7,485 bases of DNA from Aliarcobacter butzleri (GTDB lineage Bacteria; Campylobacterota; Campylobacteria; Campylobacterales; Arcobacteraceae). The translations under genes were made by a program, and so were the position numbers. The notes under the pieces are model-generated. The model was not told the DNA's origin and searched no databases. It saw nothing but the letters and a program-made list of their open reading frames with translations. Where the stretch lies: positions 1 to 7,485 of the forward strand of contig JAAYJJ010000175.1 of the NCBI GenBank assembly GCA_012522985.1. The letters run 5' to 3'. Below are positions 1 to 7,462 of this stretch, piece by piece. Within the stretch, counting starts at the first letter, position 1, and each line of letters starts with the position of its first letter.

Positions 1-2585
1 ATGCTGGTGTTTTTGGTTCTATGGATTACTCCATAAGTGTATTGATAGATCCAAAAAAACTCTCTTTATATAAGCTATCTCCTCAAGATGTAATATCTGC
101 TATCCAAGAACAAAACGAACAATACGCTGCTGGTAAGTTTGCATCAGAGCCTTTGGAAGAAAAACAGATGTTTACTTATACTATACTCTCCCAAGAGAGG
201 ATGACTTCACCTGATGAGTTTGGTAATATTATAGTAAGTAGTAAAAGTGATGGTGGAACTCTTAGAATCAAAGATGTAGCTACGGTGGAGCTAGGTTCGA
301 ATAGTTATAATCTTATTACAAAACTTGATAAATCTCCAGCTATTCCTATAGGGATGTTTTTACAATCAGGTGCAAATGCTTTAGATACTGCTGATGAGAT
401 TAAAAAAGTTTTAAAAGAGGTAGAATCAAGATTTCCTCATGATGTAACATATACTATACCATATGATACAACTGATTATGTAAAAATCTCTATTCAAGAG
501 GTTATCAAAACCTTTATAGAGGCTATTTTACTTGTTATTGCTGTAATATATCTATTTTTACAAAACTTAAGAGCTACTATTATACCAGTAATTGCCGTAC
601 CTGTATCTATTATAGGTGCTTTTGCGGGGATGTATCTTTTTGGATTTAGTATCAACTTACTTACGCTATTTGGGCTAGTACTTGCTATTGGTATAGTTGT
701 TGATGATGCTATTATTGTTATAGAAAATGTTGAAAGGCATATGAGAGAAGGTCTGAGTCCTCGTGATGCTACATTTTTGGCTATGAAAGAGGTTTCTAGT
801 GCTTTAGTTGCTATTATTTTAGTGCTTTGTGCAGTATTTATACCAGTAGCATTTTTAGGTGGGCTTACAGGTGAGATGTATAAGCAATTTGCTATTACTA
901 TTGCTGTATCTGTTGCTATTTCTGGATTTGTTGCTTTGACACTTACTCCTTCACTTTGTGCTACAATTTTAAAGCCAATACACAAAGAACCAAGAGGTTT
1001 TTTTAAGTGGTTTAATAATATGTTTGATAAAGCAACACATGGATATAGCTTTGTAGTAAAACAGACTATTAGATATAGCTTTGTTAGTGCATTGCTTTTT
1101 GCTGCACTTTTATATGCTAGTTATGATATGCTTAAAATGATGAAAACAGGACTTGTTCCACAAGAAGATCAAGGAACTGTTTTTATATTTACTTACAATC
1201 CTCCAGGAGCTTCACTAAGTAGAACAGAAGGCTTAACAGATGCTATATATGATAAGATTTCACAAAATGAAAATGTAAAGCATATAGTTTCATTTACTGG
1301 GCTTGATTTTATGACATTTGGTGAAAAAACAAACTCAGCAGCAAGTATTATAAAGCTTAAAGATTGGGATGAGAGAAAAAATCCATCACAACACTCAGGA
1401 GCTCTTACAGGAGTTTTTGGTGGTGAGATTATGCAGATACCTTATGGCTTTTCTATTCCTGTTGTTCCACCTCCAATCCAAGGTATGGGTATGGCTGGGG
1501 GATTTGATATGTATGTCCAAAATAGAACAGAAGATAGTATGCTAGATCTTAATAACTATGTACAACAAATCATAGCAAAAGCCAACCAAAGAGAGGAACT
1601 TATTGGAGTTAGAACAACACTAAATACTATGGTGCCACAATATAAAGTGTTGGTTAATTCTGAAGAGGCTAAAGCAAAAGGTGTTAAAGTATCAGATATA
1701 TACAACACTCTTAGTGCAACTTTGGGTAACTATTATGTAAATGACTTTAACCTATATGGAAGAACATACAAAGTAAATATAGGTGCAACAGGAGATAATA
1801 GAAAATCTCCAGAAGATTTAAATAATATTTTTGTAAGAAATAATAAAGGAGAACTTCTTCCTATAGGAACTCTTGTAAGCTTTGAAAAAACAGTAGGGGC
1901 TGATTTGGTTGAGAGATTTAACCTATTCCCATCAGCTAAAATCTCTGGACAACCTGCACAAGGTTATAGCTCTGGAGATGCCCTAAAAGCTATAGAAGAA
2001 GTTTCTAATGAAGTCTTACCTGAAGGTTATACAATAAGTTGGGTAGGAACAGCATATCAAGAGAAGAAAATAGCAAATGATAGTATTTTGGCATTTGGTT
2101 TTGGTTTGATACTACTATATCTTATTCTAGCAGCTCAATATGAAAGATGGGCTATGCCAATATCAGTACTTATGGCAGTACCTTTTGCTATATTTGGAGC
2201 TATTTTAGCTACACTTTTAAGAGATTTGGAAAATGATATCTATTTCCAAATAGGGCTTTTGGTTCTAGCTGGACTTGCTGCTAAAAATGCTATTTTAATA
2301 GTAGAGTTTGCTATGCAAAGAGTAAGAGATGGGGAAAATATTTATGATGCAGCTATACAAGCAGCAAAAGTAAGACTTAGACCTATTATTATGACTTCAC
2401 TAGCTTTTACTTTAGGTGTTTTACCTCTAGCTATAAGTAGTGGAGCAGGTGCAGGAAGTAGACATGCTATTGGTACAGGTGTAATAGGTGGGATGTTAGC
2501 AGCTACATTTTTGGCTATTATTTTTATTCCAATATTTTATATTTGGGTTTCAAAACTAAGTAGGAACAAAGGGGAAAAGAAATGA
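1..2585 (+). CDS. RND (HAE1-family) multidrug efflux transporter, inner-membrane subunit; 5' end cut by window edge
   Basis: Inner-membrane proton/drug antiporter of a tripartite pump (AcrB/MexF/CmeB family). The frame is already open at base 3 (Ala-Gly-Val-Phe-Gly-Ser) and runs through the ATG at 21, which is an internal Met: aligned from memory, E. coli AcrB has about 175 residues before this point. TM1 and the first porter subdomain are therefore missing. Numbering from the ATG at 21, the proton-relay residues are all visible: Asp228-Asp229 in TM4 (AcrB D407/D408), Lys755 in TM10 (K940), Arg785 (R971) and Thr792 (T978). TM2-TM4 span roughly 161-232, TM7 roughly 351-372, TM8-TM12 roughly 689-845, with the second periplasmic porter/docking domain between. 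The segment TGLDF..FGEKTN (426-438) and the PPPIQGMG stretch (483-490) look more like MexF/OqxB than AcrB, so substrates such as phenicols or quinolones are possible but not shown. The stop overlaps the next gene's start (ATGA). The family call is very secure; substrate and symbol are not assigned. Confidence 0.96.
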   Translation, partial: AGVFGSMDYSISVLIDPKKLSLYKLSPQDVISAIQEQNEQYAAGKFASEPLEEKQMFTYTILSQERMTSPDEFGNIIVSSKSDGGTLRIKDVATVELGSNSYNLITKLDKSPAIPIGMFLQSGANALDTADEIKKVLKEVESRFPHDVTYTIPYDTTDYVKISIQEVIKTFIEAILLVIAVIYLFLQNLRATIIPVIAVPVSIIGAFAGMYLFGFSINLLTLFGLVLAIGIVVDDAIIVIENVERHMREGLSPRDATFLAMKEVSSALVAIILVLCAVFIPVAFLGGLTGEMYKQFAITIAVSVAISGFVALTLTPSLCATILKPIHKEPRGFFKWFNNMFDKATHGYSFVVKQTIRYSFVSALLFAALLYASYDMLKMMKTGLVPQEDQGTVFIFTYNPPGASLSRTEGLTDAIYDKISQNENVKHIVSFTGLDFMTFGEKTNSAASIIKLKDWDERKNPSQHSGALTGVFGGEIMQIPYGFSIPVVPPPIQGMGMAGGFDMYVQNRTEDSMLDLNNYVQQIIAKANQREELIGVRTTLNTMVPQYKVLVNSEEAKAKGVKVSDIYNTLSATLGNYYVNDFNLYGRTYKVNIGATGDNRKSPEDLNNIFVRNNKGELLPIGTLVSFEKTVGADLVERFNLFPSAKISGQPAQGYSSGDALKAIEEVSNEVLPEGYTISWVGTAYQEKKIANDSILAFGFGLILLYLILAAQYERWAMPISVLMAVPFAIFGAILATLLRDLENDIYFQIGLLVLAGLAAKNAILIVEFAMQRVRDGENIYDAAIQAAKVRLRPIIMTSLAFTLGVLPLAISSGAGAGSRHAIGTGVIGGMLAATFLAIIFIPIFYIWVSKLSRNKGEKK
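2568..2575 (+). promoter_or_regulatory. Shine-Dalgarno for the outer-membrane channel gene, inside the RND gene
   Basis: The purine run AAAGGGGA lies 6 bases before the ATG at 2582, within the last codons of the RND gene. With the 4-base ATGA overlap it fixes the start of the downstream lipoprotein gene and implies translational coupling of the two pump subunits. Confidence 0.7.
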
Positions 2586-4000
2586 AAAAGTATATAGCAA
2601 TAACTCTATCTACACTTTTGTTAAGTGGTTGTGCTTGGTTGGATCAAGAGCCAAATCTTCCAAAACTTGAACTTCCTACGCTAGAAGCTATGGATGGACA
2701 AAATCAAGCTTTATTGCATGAAAAGTGGTGGGAGAACTTTGGAGATACTCAACTAAATAGTTTTGTTGAGTATGCTTTACAAAATAATAATAATTTACAA
2801 ATAGCATTGATCAATGTAGAAAAATTTAGAGAGTTTTTAAACCTTAAAAAGAGTGAACAGCTTCCTAGAGTTGATGGAGTTGCAGGGGTATCAAAGACCC
2901 ATACAAGTAAAAATAACCCGCCTTCAAATCAAGGAGCGACATTTGAAACTTATAATATAGGTTTAAATGCCTCTTTTGAGATAGATATTTTTGGAAAACT
3001 AAACAATGCAAAAAAAGCAGCTTTTGAAGATCTTTTAAGACAAGATTATCTAAAAGAGATGATCTATCAAAGAGTTGCTAGTGATAGTGTAATAGCTTAT
3101 TATGGGCTTAAATCAAATGAAGAGCTATACAATATAGCAAAACAACAACTTCTTGATGAAGAAGAGGCTTTTAGAGATATAGAAAATAAATATAACAATG
3201 GATTTGTAAGTAAAAATATCTATCTTCAAGAGATCTCTTTACTAGAGATGACAAAAGATAATCTTCTAGCACAAAAAGAGATTTTAGATAACTATAAAAC
3301 AGCTATTTATCTACTTGTAGGCAAAGATGTAAAAGAGATATTTGAAGCTTCATCAAATATTATAGAAGATACAAAATATGATACTTTTTCTTTACCAGTT
3401 CCTGCAAATTTACCATCAGATCTTTTAAACAAAAGAGCAGATATAAAAGCAGCTGAGTCAAAAGTAAAAGCAAGTGCTTTTAATGTAAGTGTTGCAAGAA
3501 GTGCTTATTTTCCATCTTTTTCTTTAACTGGTAACTTAGGATATGTAAGTGGAGATCTTGATAAGCTAGTAAGAAGTGATAGCTCTAGCTATGGAATAGG
3601 GGGTAATTTACTTTCACCTATTTTAGACTTTGGAAGGATCAAAGCAAGTGTAGAAAATGCAAAAAAAGATCAACAAATAGCTCTTTTAGAGTATGAAGAG
3701 AGTATCAAAAAGGCTTTTGCAGATATAAAAAATGCCCTAACTTCATATAATATCAATAAAGAGAGATTTACTTCACAAGAAAAAAGATATGAAGCTATAA
3801 ACGAGAAAAAAGAGATCTCTAAAAACCAATATGAAAATGGTTATATTAGCTATTTAGAGTATCTTGAAGTAAGAAAAGAAGAGCAACAAGTTGCTAGTTT
3901 AAAAGAGAGAACTAAACTAGAAGCATTAAGGGCTGCTGTTAATCTATACTACAACTTAGGTGGTGGATTTGATGCAGTAAACCACATAATAGAAGAGTAA
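2582..4000 (+). CDS. Efflux outer-membrane lipoprotein channel, NodT/OprN-type (TolC superfamily)
   Basis: Outer-membrane duct of the tripartite RND pump, 472 residues, the usual length for the NodT family. The N-terminus is a lipoprotein signal peptide: Lys2-Lys3, a short hydrophobic stretch, then the lipobox LSGC with Cys17 as the predicted lipidated residue. The +2 residue is Ala, not Asp, which favours the outer membrane. Next comes the family's WWENFGD motif (about residues 49-55), then two outer-membrane efflux protein (OEP) repeats, roughly 60-245 and 275-460. The second opens with the family hallmark LPSDLLNKRADI followed by VARSAYFPSFSLTG. The helices are rich in Lys, Glu and Gln, as expected for the periplasmic alpha-barrel. 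The start is supported by the upstream purine run and by the position of the signal peptide. The 4-base overlap with the RND gene argues that both serve one pump. The partner adaptor is not in view. Confidence 0.95.
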   Translation: MKKYIAITLSTLLLSGCAWLDQEPNLPKLELPTLEAMDGQNQALLHEKWWENFGDTQLNSFVEYALQNNNNLQIALINVEKFREFLNLKKSEQLPRVDGVAGVSKTHTSKNNPPSNQGATFETYNIGLNASFEIDIFGKLNNAKKAAFEDLLRQDYLKEMIYQRVASDSVIAYYGLKSNEELYNIAKQQLLDEEEAFRDIENKYNNGFVSKNIYLQEISLLEMTKDNLLAQKEILDNYKTAIYLLVGKDVKEIFEASSNIIEDTKYDTFSLPVPANLPSDLLNKRADIKAAESKVKASAFNVSVARSAYFPSFSLTGNLGYVSGDLDKLVRSDSSSYGIGGNLLSPILDFGRIKASVENAKKDQQIALLEYEESIKKAFADIKNALTSYNINKERFTSQEKRYEAINEKKEISKNQYENGYISYLEYLEVRKEEQQVASLKERTKLEALRAAVNLYYNLGGGFDAVNHIIEE

Positions 4001-4013
4001 AAATCCAAGCAAT

Positions 4014-5171
4014 ATGAAAAAAGCTTTAAACCATACAAAATTGATCATATTGCTTGCTGTTTTATCAGCTATTGCTCCAACAGCAATAGATACTTATATC
4101 CCAGCTATTCCATCAATGGCAAAAGAGTTTGGTGTAGGTATAGATAAAATAGAGTTTACTTTATCTATTTTTCTTATAGGCTTTGCTATAGGGCAAATCT
4201 TTGGTGGAATAGCATCAGATAACTTAGGGCGTAAAAAAAGTTCTATATTAGGACTTTTGGGATTTGCTTTTTTTAGTCTTTTGATTGTCTTTAGTTCAAC
4301 TACTTATGAACTATGGATATATAGATTTATAGAGGCATTTTTTGGTGGATTTATAGTTGTCAATGCAGGAGCAGTAGTAAGAGATCTATTTAATGCAACA
4401 GAATCAGCTAAGGTTTTTTCACTAATAGGAAGTGTTAGAAGCCTAGCTCCACTACTAGCTCCAGCTGTAGGATCAGCTATAATATACTTTTATTCATGGC
4501 ATGTTATATTTTTGTTTTTGACTTTTTATGCTTTAGTGGTTGCTTGGTGGGTTTATAAAGATTTACAAGAGACATTTACCTATACCAAAATCAATCCAAT
4601 CAAATCATATATGATGGTTTTACGACATAAACAAGCTATGCTTATGATGATAGTTTTGGCTTTAGGGTTTTCTGGGATGTTTAGTATAGTTGCAAAATCA
4701 TCTTTTATATATATGGAGTATTTTGGAGTTTCGGCTGAATTTTTTCCTTTTTATTTTGGCTTTGGGATAGTAGTACTTATGGTAATGATAAGTGTAAATG
4801 TTAAGTTACTTAAAAAGTATAAGCCAATTAGACTTATCAAAACAGCGGTAATGTTTCAAATCCTTTTGGCAATAGTTTTTGTGCTAGTATCAAAAGATGC
4901 AGGACTTTATACTGTACTTATAATAGTAGGATTTTATATAGGATTTAATGCCTTTATATATGGAAATGCAACAGCTTTGGTGCTAGAAAACTTCCCTAAT
5001 AATGCAGGTGTGGCTTCGGCTTTGTCTGGGGTTATACAGTTTGGGGTAGGAGCTTTGCTATCATCTATAGTGATATTTGTGAGTAAAGAGTCGATTTTCC
5101 CTATAGCTTTGGGGCTTTTATTTATATCATCAAGTTCATTTTTTATTTTAACTAGGCTATATAACAAATAG
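4014..5171 (+). CDS. MFS drug exporter, Bcr/CflA family (drug:H+ antiporter, 12 TM)
   Basis: Inner-membrane proton-driven exporter of 385 residues, a normal length for Bcr/CflA (bicyclomycin/sulfonamide/chloramphenicol-type) transporters. TM1 carries the family signature around Asp26, AIDTYIPAIPSMA. The loop between TM2 and TM3 holds MFS motif A as G65-I-A-S-D69-N-L-G72-R73-K74. Arg is kept at the start of TM4 (IYRFIEAFFGG), and the TM5 antiporter-like motif reads RSLAPLLAPAVGSAI. The remaining sequence alternates hydrophobic helices with short loops, consistent with 12 segments. The gene begins 13 bases after the channel gene stop, so it is probably the last gene of the efflux operon. There is no clear Shine-Dalgarno before the ATG (AAATCCAAGCAAT), but no upstream in-frame start exists before the stop at 3990, and this start matches the family N-terminus. 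The substrate cannot be told from sequence. Confidence 0.93.
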   Translation: MKKALNHTKLIILLAVLSAIAPTAIDTYIPAIPSMAKEFGVGIDKIEFTLSIFLIGFAIGQIFGGIASDNLGRKKSSILGLLGFAFFSLLIVFSSTTYELWIYRFIEAFFGGFIVVNAGAVVRDLFNATESAKVFSLIGSVRSLAPLLAPAVGSAIIYFYSWHVIFLFLTFYALVVAWWVYKDLQETFTYTKINPIKSYMMVLRHKQAMLMMIVLALGFSGMFSIVAKSSFIYMEYFGVSAEFFPFYFGFGIVVLMVMISVNVKLLKKYKPIRLIKTAVMFQILLAIVFVLVSKDAGLYTVLIIVGFYIGFNAFIYGNATALVLENFPNNAGVASALSGVIQFGVGALLSSIVIFVSKESIFPIALGLLFISSSSFFILTRLYNK

Positions 5172-5176
5172 CCTAG
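5152..5176. terminator. Inverted repeat between convergent genes, possible weak bidirectional terminator
   Basis: CTAGGCTA (5152-5159) and TAGCCTAG (5169-5176) form a perfect 8-bp stem around a 9-base loop. The right arm contains the MFS stop codon and the left arm lies in its last codons. The ung stop (5178-5180) lies just beyond. Being symmetrical, it could fold in both transcripts. Neither side is followed by a proper U-tract: plus-strand RNA continues AUUAUGC and minus-strand RNA UUAAAAU. Intrinsic termination is therefore only a possibility; RNA-end protection is the alternative. Confidence 0.4.
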
Positions 5177-5177
5177 A

Positions 5178-5849
5178 TTATGCAAGACTCCAATTAATAG
5201 TATCTATATTTTTACTTTTTAAAAACTTATTTGTTGTGCTAAAAGGCTTAGATCCAAAAAAACCTCTATAAGCTGATAGTGGTGAAGGGTGAACAGAGCT
5301 TAAAATAAGGTGTCTGTTTTTATCTATAAGCTTAGATTTTGCTATAGCAGGGCTTCCCCATAGTATAAATACTAGATTATTTTTATGTTTGTTTAGTGCA
5401 ACTATAACACTATCTATAAACTCTTCCCAGCCTTTATTTGCATGAGACTTTGGCATAGAGGCTCTAACACTTAAAATAGCATTTATTAAAAAGACTCCAT
5501 TTTTTGCCCAAGAGCTTAGGTTTCCATTTGTTGGCAAAGAATGCCCAAGATCACTATGTAACTCTTTTAATATATTTTGTAAAGAAGGAGGGTGTTTTAT
5601 ACCATTTTGAACAGAAAAAGCAAGTCCATGAGCTTGATTGACTCCATGATAAGGATCTTGTCCTATAATAACAACTTTGACTTTATCAAAAGGAGTAAGA
5701 CTAAAGGCATTAAATAGATCTTCTTTTTTGGGATAAATCGTTTGAGTTTTGTATTCATACTCCAAAAAGCTTAAAAGCTCTTTGAAGTACTCTTTTTCAA
5801 ACTCATCTTTTAGTATCTCTTGCCAAGATGATTCTAAAGTAGAGAGCAT
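5178..5849 (-). CDS. ung: Uracil-DNA glycosylase, family 1
   Basis: Cytoplasmic base-excision repair enzyme that cuts uracil from DNA after cytosine deamination or dUTP incorporation. It has 223 residues (E. coli Ung has 229). All family-1 motifs are present: the water-activating loop GQDPYHG at 63-69 with catalytic Asp65, the proline-rich HPPSLQN at 86-92, the uracil-recognition Asn123 in FLINAILSV, and the DNA-intercalation loop HPSPLSAYRGFFG at 187-199 with His187 (the same number as in E. coli). The C-terminus ends near INW as in the family. The start is supported by the N-terminal SSWQEIL resembling E. coli's TWHDVL. The ATG follows the stop of the ABC-F gene by only 2 bases, and no Shine-Dalgarno is visible, so translation probably depends on ribosomes finishing the upstream gene. 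Confidence 0.97.
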   Translation of the reverse strand: MLSTLESSWQEILKDEFEKEYFKELLSFLEYEYKTQTIYPKKEDLFNAFSLTPFDKVKVVIIGQDPYHGVNQAHGLAFSVQNGIKHPPSLQNILKELHSDLGHSLPTNGNLSSWAKNGVFLINAILSVRASMPKSHANKGWEEFIDSVIVALNKHKNNLVFILWGSPAIAKSKLIDKNRHLILSSVHPSPLSAYRGFFGSKPFSTTNKFLKSKNIDTINWSLA

Positions 5850-5851
5850 AT

Positions 5852-7453
5852 TTACGCTACTTTTGTTTTTTTGTATTCTAAAAACTCTTCGTAAGTTCCT
5901 CTATGATCTATAATAGATCCATCAATTTGAATCTCTATAATTCTGTTTGCAAAAGCATCAAGCAACTCTCTATCGTGTGTAACACAAATACATCCACCAT
6001 CATAGTTATATAGTGCTTCACCAAGAGCGATGATAGCTTCTAAGTCAAGATGGTTTGTAGGCTCATCTAGAAGTAAAAAGTTACCTTGCTCTAACATAAT
6101 CTTGCTTAACATCATTCTATGTTTTTCACCACCACTACAGCTTTTGACTAATTTTTCTTGCTCTTGACCGTTAAAAAGCATTCTACCAAGGCAGTTTCTT
6201 ATCTCACCTATATCAGCTTCTTTGTCAAAGTTTCTAAGCCAATCATAAAGTGTGATTTCACCTTTGATTTGATCTGTTGTGTTTTGTGGAAAGTAGCTTA
6301 CATTTATTGTAGCACCCCATTTGATTTCACCACTATCAGGCTTGATATTGTCCATGAGTATCTCACATAGAGTTGTTTTTCCTACACCATTTGGTCCTAT
6401 AAGAGCTATTTTATCACCTTTATCAAACATAAAAGAGATATTGTTCAGTACTTTTTCCTCTCCATAACTTTTGGAGATGTTTTTAACTTCTAAGATCTCT
6501 TTACCTGCTTCTCTTTTTTGTTTAAAAACTATACTAGGATCTCTTCTACTTGATACTTTAATAGCTTCAATATTAAGTTTATCAAGCTGTTTTTGTCTAC
6601 TTGTTGCTTGTCTAGCTTTTGATGCATTTGCACTAAATCTAGCAATAAATTTTTCTAATTCAGCTTTTTCTTTTTGTTTTTTATCATGTTCAGTTTGTAG
6701 TTGTTTAGCTACTAAAGTAGAAGCTATATACCAATCATCATAATTTCCACTAAATTCTCTAATTTGTTTAAAATCAACATCAAGTATATTTGTACAAACG
6801 GCATTTAAAAAGTGTCTATCATGGGAAATAACTACCATAGTTCCTTCATGGTGTTGAAGTTGATTTTCAAGCCAACTTATAGTCTCAATATCAAGGTTGT
6901 TCGTAGGCTCATCCAAAAATAAAATATCTGGTTTTGGGAATAAAACTTGAGCTAATAAAACTTTAAATTTATCACCACCAGTTATAGTACTCATAAGATC
7001 CTGATGTTGTTCAGCAGGAAATCCTAGATCTTCTAAGATTTTGGTTATTTTTATATCATACTCATAAGTTGGATCCTCTTCACAAGAGATTATTTCTAGT
7101 TCTGCTAGACGATTGTTTATCTCATCAGTAAACTCTTCAGACATATAAAGCTTCTCTTTTTCTTTGACTGCATCATGTAATCTTTTGTTTCCATATAAAA
7201 CTGTATCAAAAATAGTAAACTCTTCAAATGCAAATTGATTTTGTCCTAAAACACCAACTTTTTTGCCACCAGATATTTGTACTTCACCCTCTGTTGCTTC
7301 TTCTTCACCACTTAAAATCTTTAGAAATGTTGTTTTACCTGCACCATTAGCACCTATTAGACCATATCATTTACCACTATCAAGTTTGAGATTGAAATCT
7401 GAAAAAAGTACTCTAGGTCCAAATGCTTTTTTCAAGTTTACGACTTGTACCAT
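5852..7453 (-). pseudogene. ybiT: ABC-F ATPase, YbiT-type, interrupted by one in-frame TGA at codon 29
   Basis: ABC-F proteins are soluble twin-ATPase factors that act on the ribosome. The frame from ATG 7453 is 533 codons (E. coli YbiT is 530 residues) and reads clean apart from a TGA at codon 29 (7367-7369), in GK-stop-YGLIGANGAGKTT where relatives have Arg. In full-frame numbering, NBD1 shows Walker A G34-T42 (Lys40), the YbiT-like QFAFEEFT at 73-80, a signature-like TITGGDKFK near 156-164, Walker B with catalytic Glu182, and switch His211. The charged helical inter-domain linker (PtIM region) covers roughly 243-300. NBD2 shows Walker A G353-T361, signature CSGGEK (Cys for the usual Leu), Glu464 and His493. 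No other stop or frameshift is present, so the lesion is recent, a sequencing error, or recoded. The next in-frame ATG, codon 104 at 7144, would give 430 residues lacking the NBD1 Walker A and so probably not fully active. A GGAGA site precedes the 7453 start. ung follows 2 bases after the stop. Confidence 0.88.
7367..7369 (-). other. In-frame TGA stop within the ABC-F gene, five codons before Walker A
   Basis: Minus-strand codons around it read GGT AAA TGA TAT GGT. The family has Gly-Lys/Asn-Arg-Tyr-Gly here, so one base (AGA or CGA to TGA) explains the stop. TGA clearly works as a stop in this genome, since the RND gene ends with TGA at 2583-2585, so a genome-wide reassignment of TGA is unlikely. 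Confidence 0.9.
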
Positions 7454-7457
7454 AAAT

Positions 7458-7462
7458 TCTCC
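7458..7462 (-). promoter_or_regulatory. Shine-Dalgarno for the ABC-F gene (decides the 7453 start)
   Basis: Minus strand reads GGAGA, then ATTT, then the ATG at 7453. This good site supports 7453, not the downstream ATG at 7144, as the original start. The 23 bases further upstream to the window edge are almost pure A/T (TATAAAAAT, TATTTATTTATT). They could hold a -10 element, but the promoter would extend outside the window. Confidence 0.7.

Noticed and set aside
1..23. ATG at position 1 or 21 as the true start of the RND gene
   Set aside because: The ATG at 1 is in another frame. The frame of ATG 21 is open to the window edge with family-matching residues, and the protein would lack TM1 and the first porter subdomain, so the gene simply begins outside the window.
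494..985. Open frame of 163 codons on the minus strand inside the RND gene
   Set aside because: It is antisense to the strongly conserved TM2-TM6 region of the transporter, and its translation is a low-complexity Ile/Thr/Ala/Ser mix with no recognisable domain.
4934..5185. Open frame of 83 codons on the minus strand over the MFS 3' end and ung end
   Set aside because: It overlaps conserved MFS helices and the ung stop, has no family resemblance, and is explained by codon bias of the opposite strand.
6158..6743. Two plus-strand open frames (6158-6370 and 6471-6743) inside the ABC-F gene
   Set aside because: Both are antisense to conserved ABC-F sequence (NBD2 and the linker) and have no recognisable protein features.
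5852..7144. The 430-residue frame from ATG 7144 as a genuine full-length ABC-F gene start
   Set aside because: The 103 codons upstream continue the ABC-F family sequence, including Walker A of the first ATPase domain, and the 7453 start has a clear GGAGA site. ATG 7144 could at most be a restart site.
7320..7369. Selenocysteine insertion or genome-wide TGA reassignment at the ABC-F TGA
   Set aside because: I see no bacterial SECIS-like hairpin just downstream, the site is Arg in relatives and not a redox position, and TGA is used as the true stop of the RND gene.
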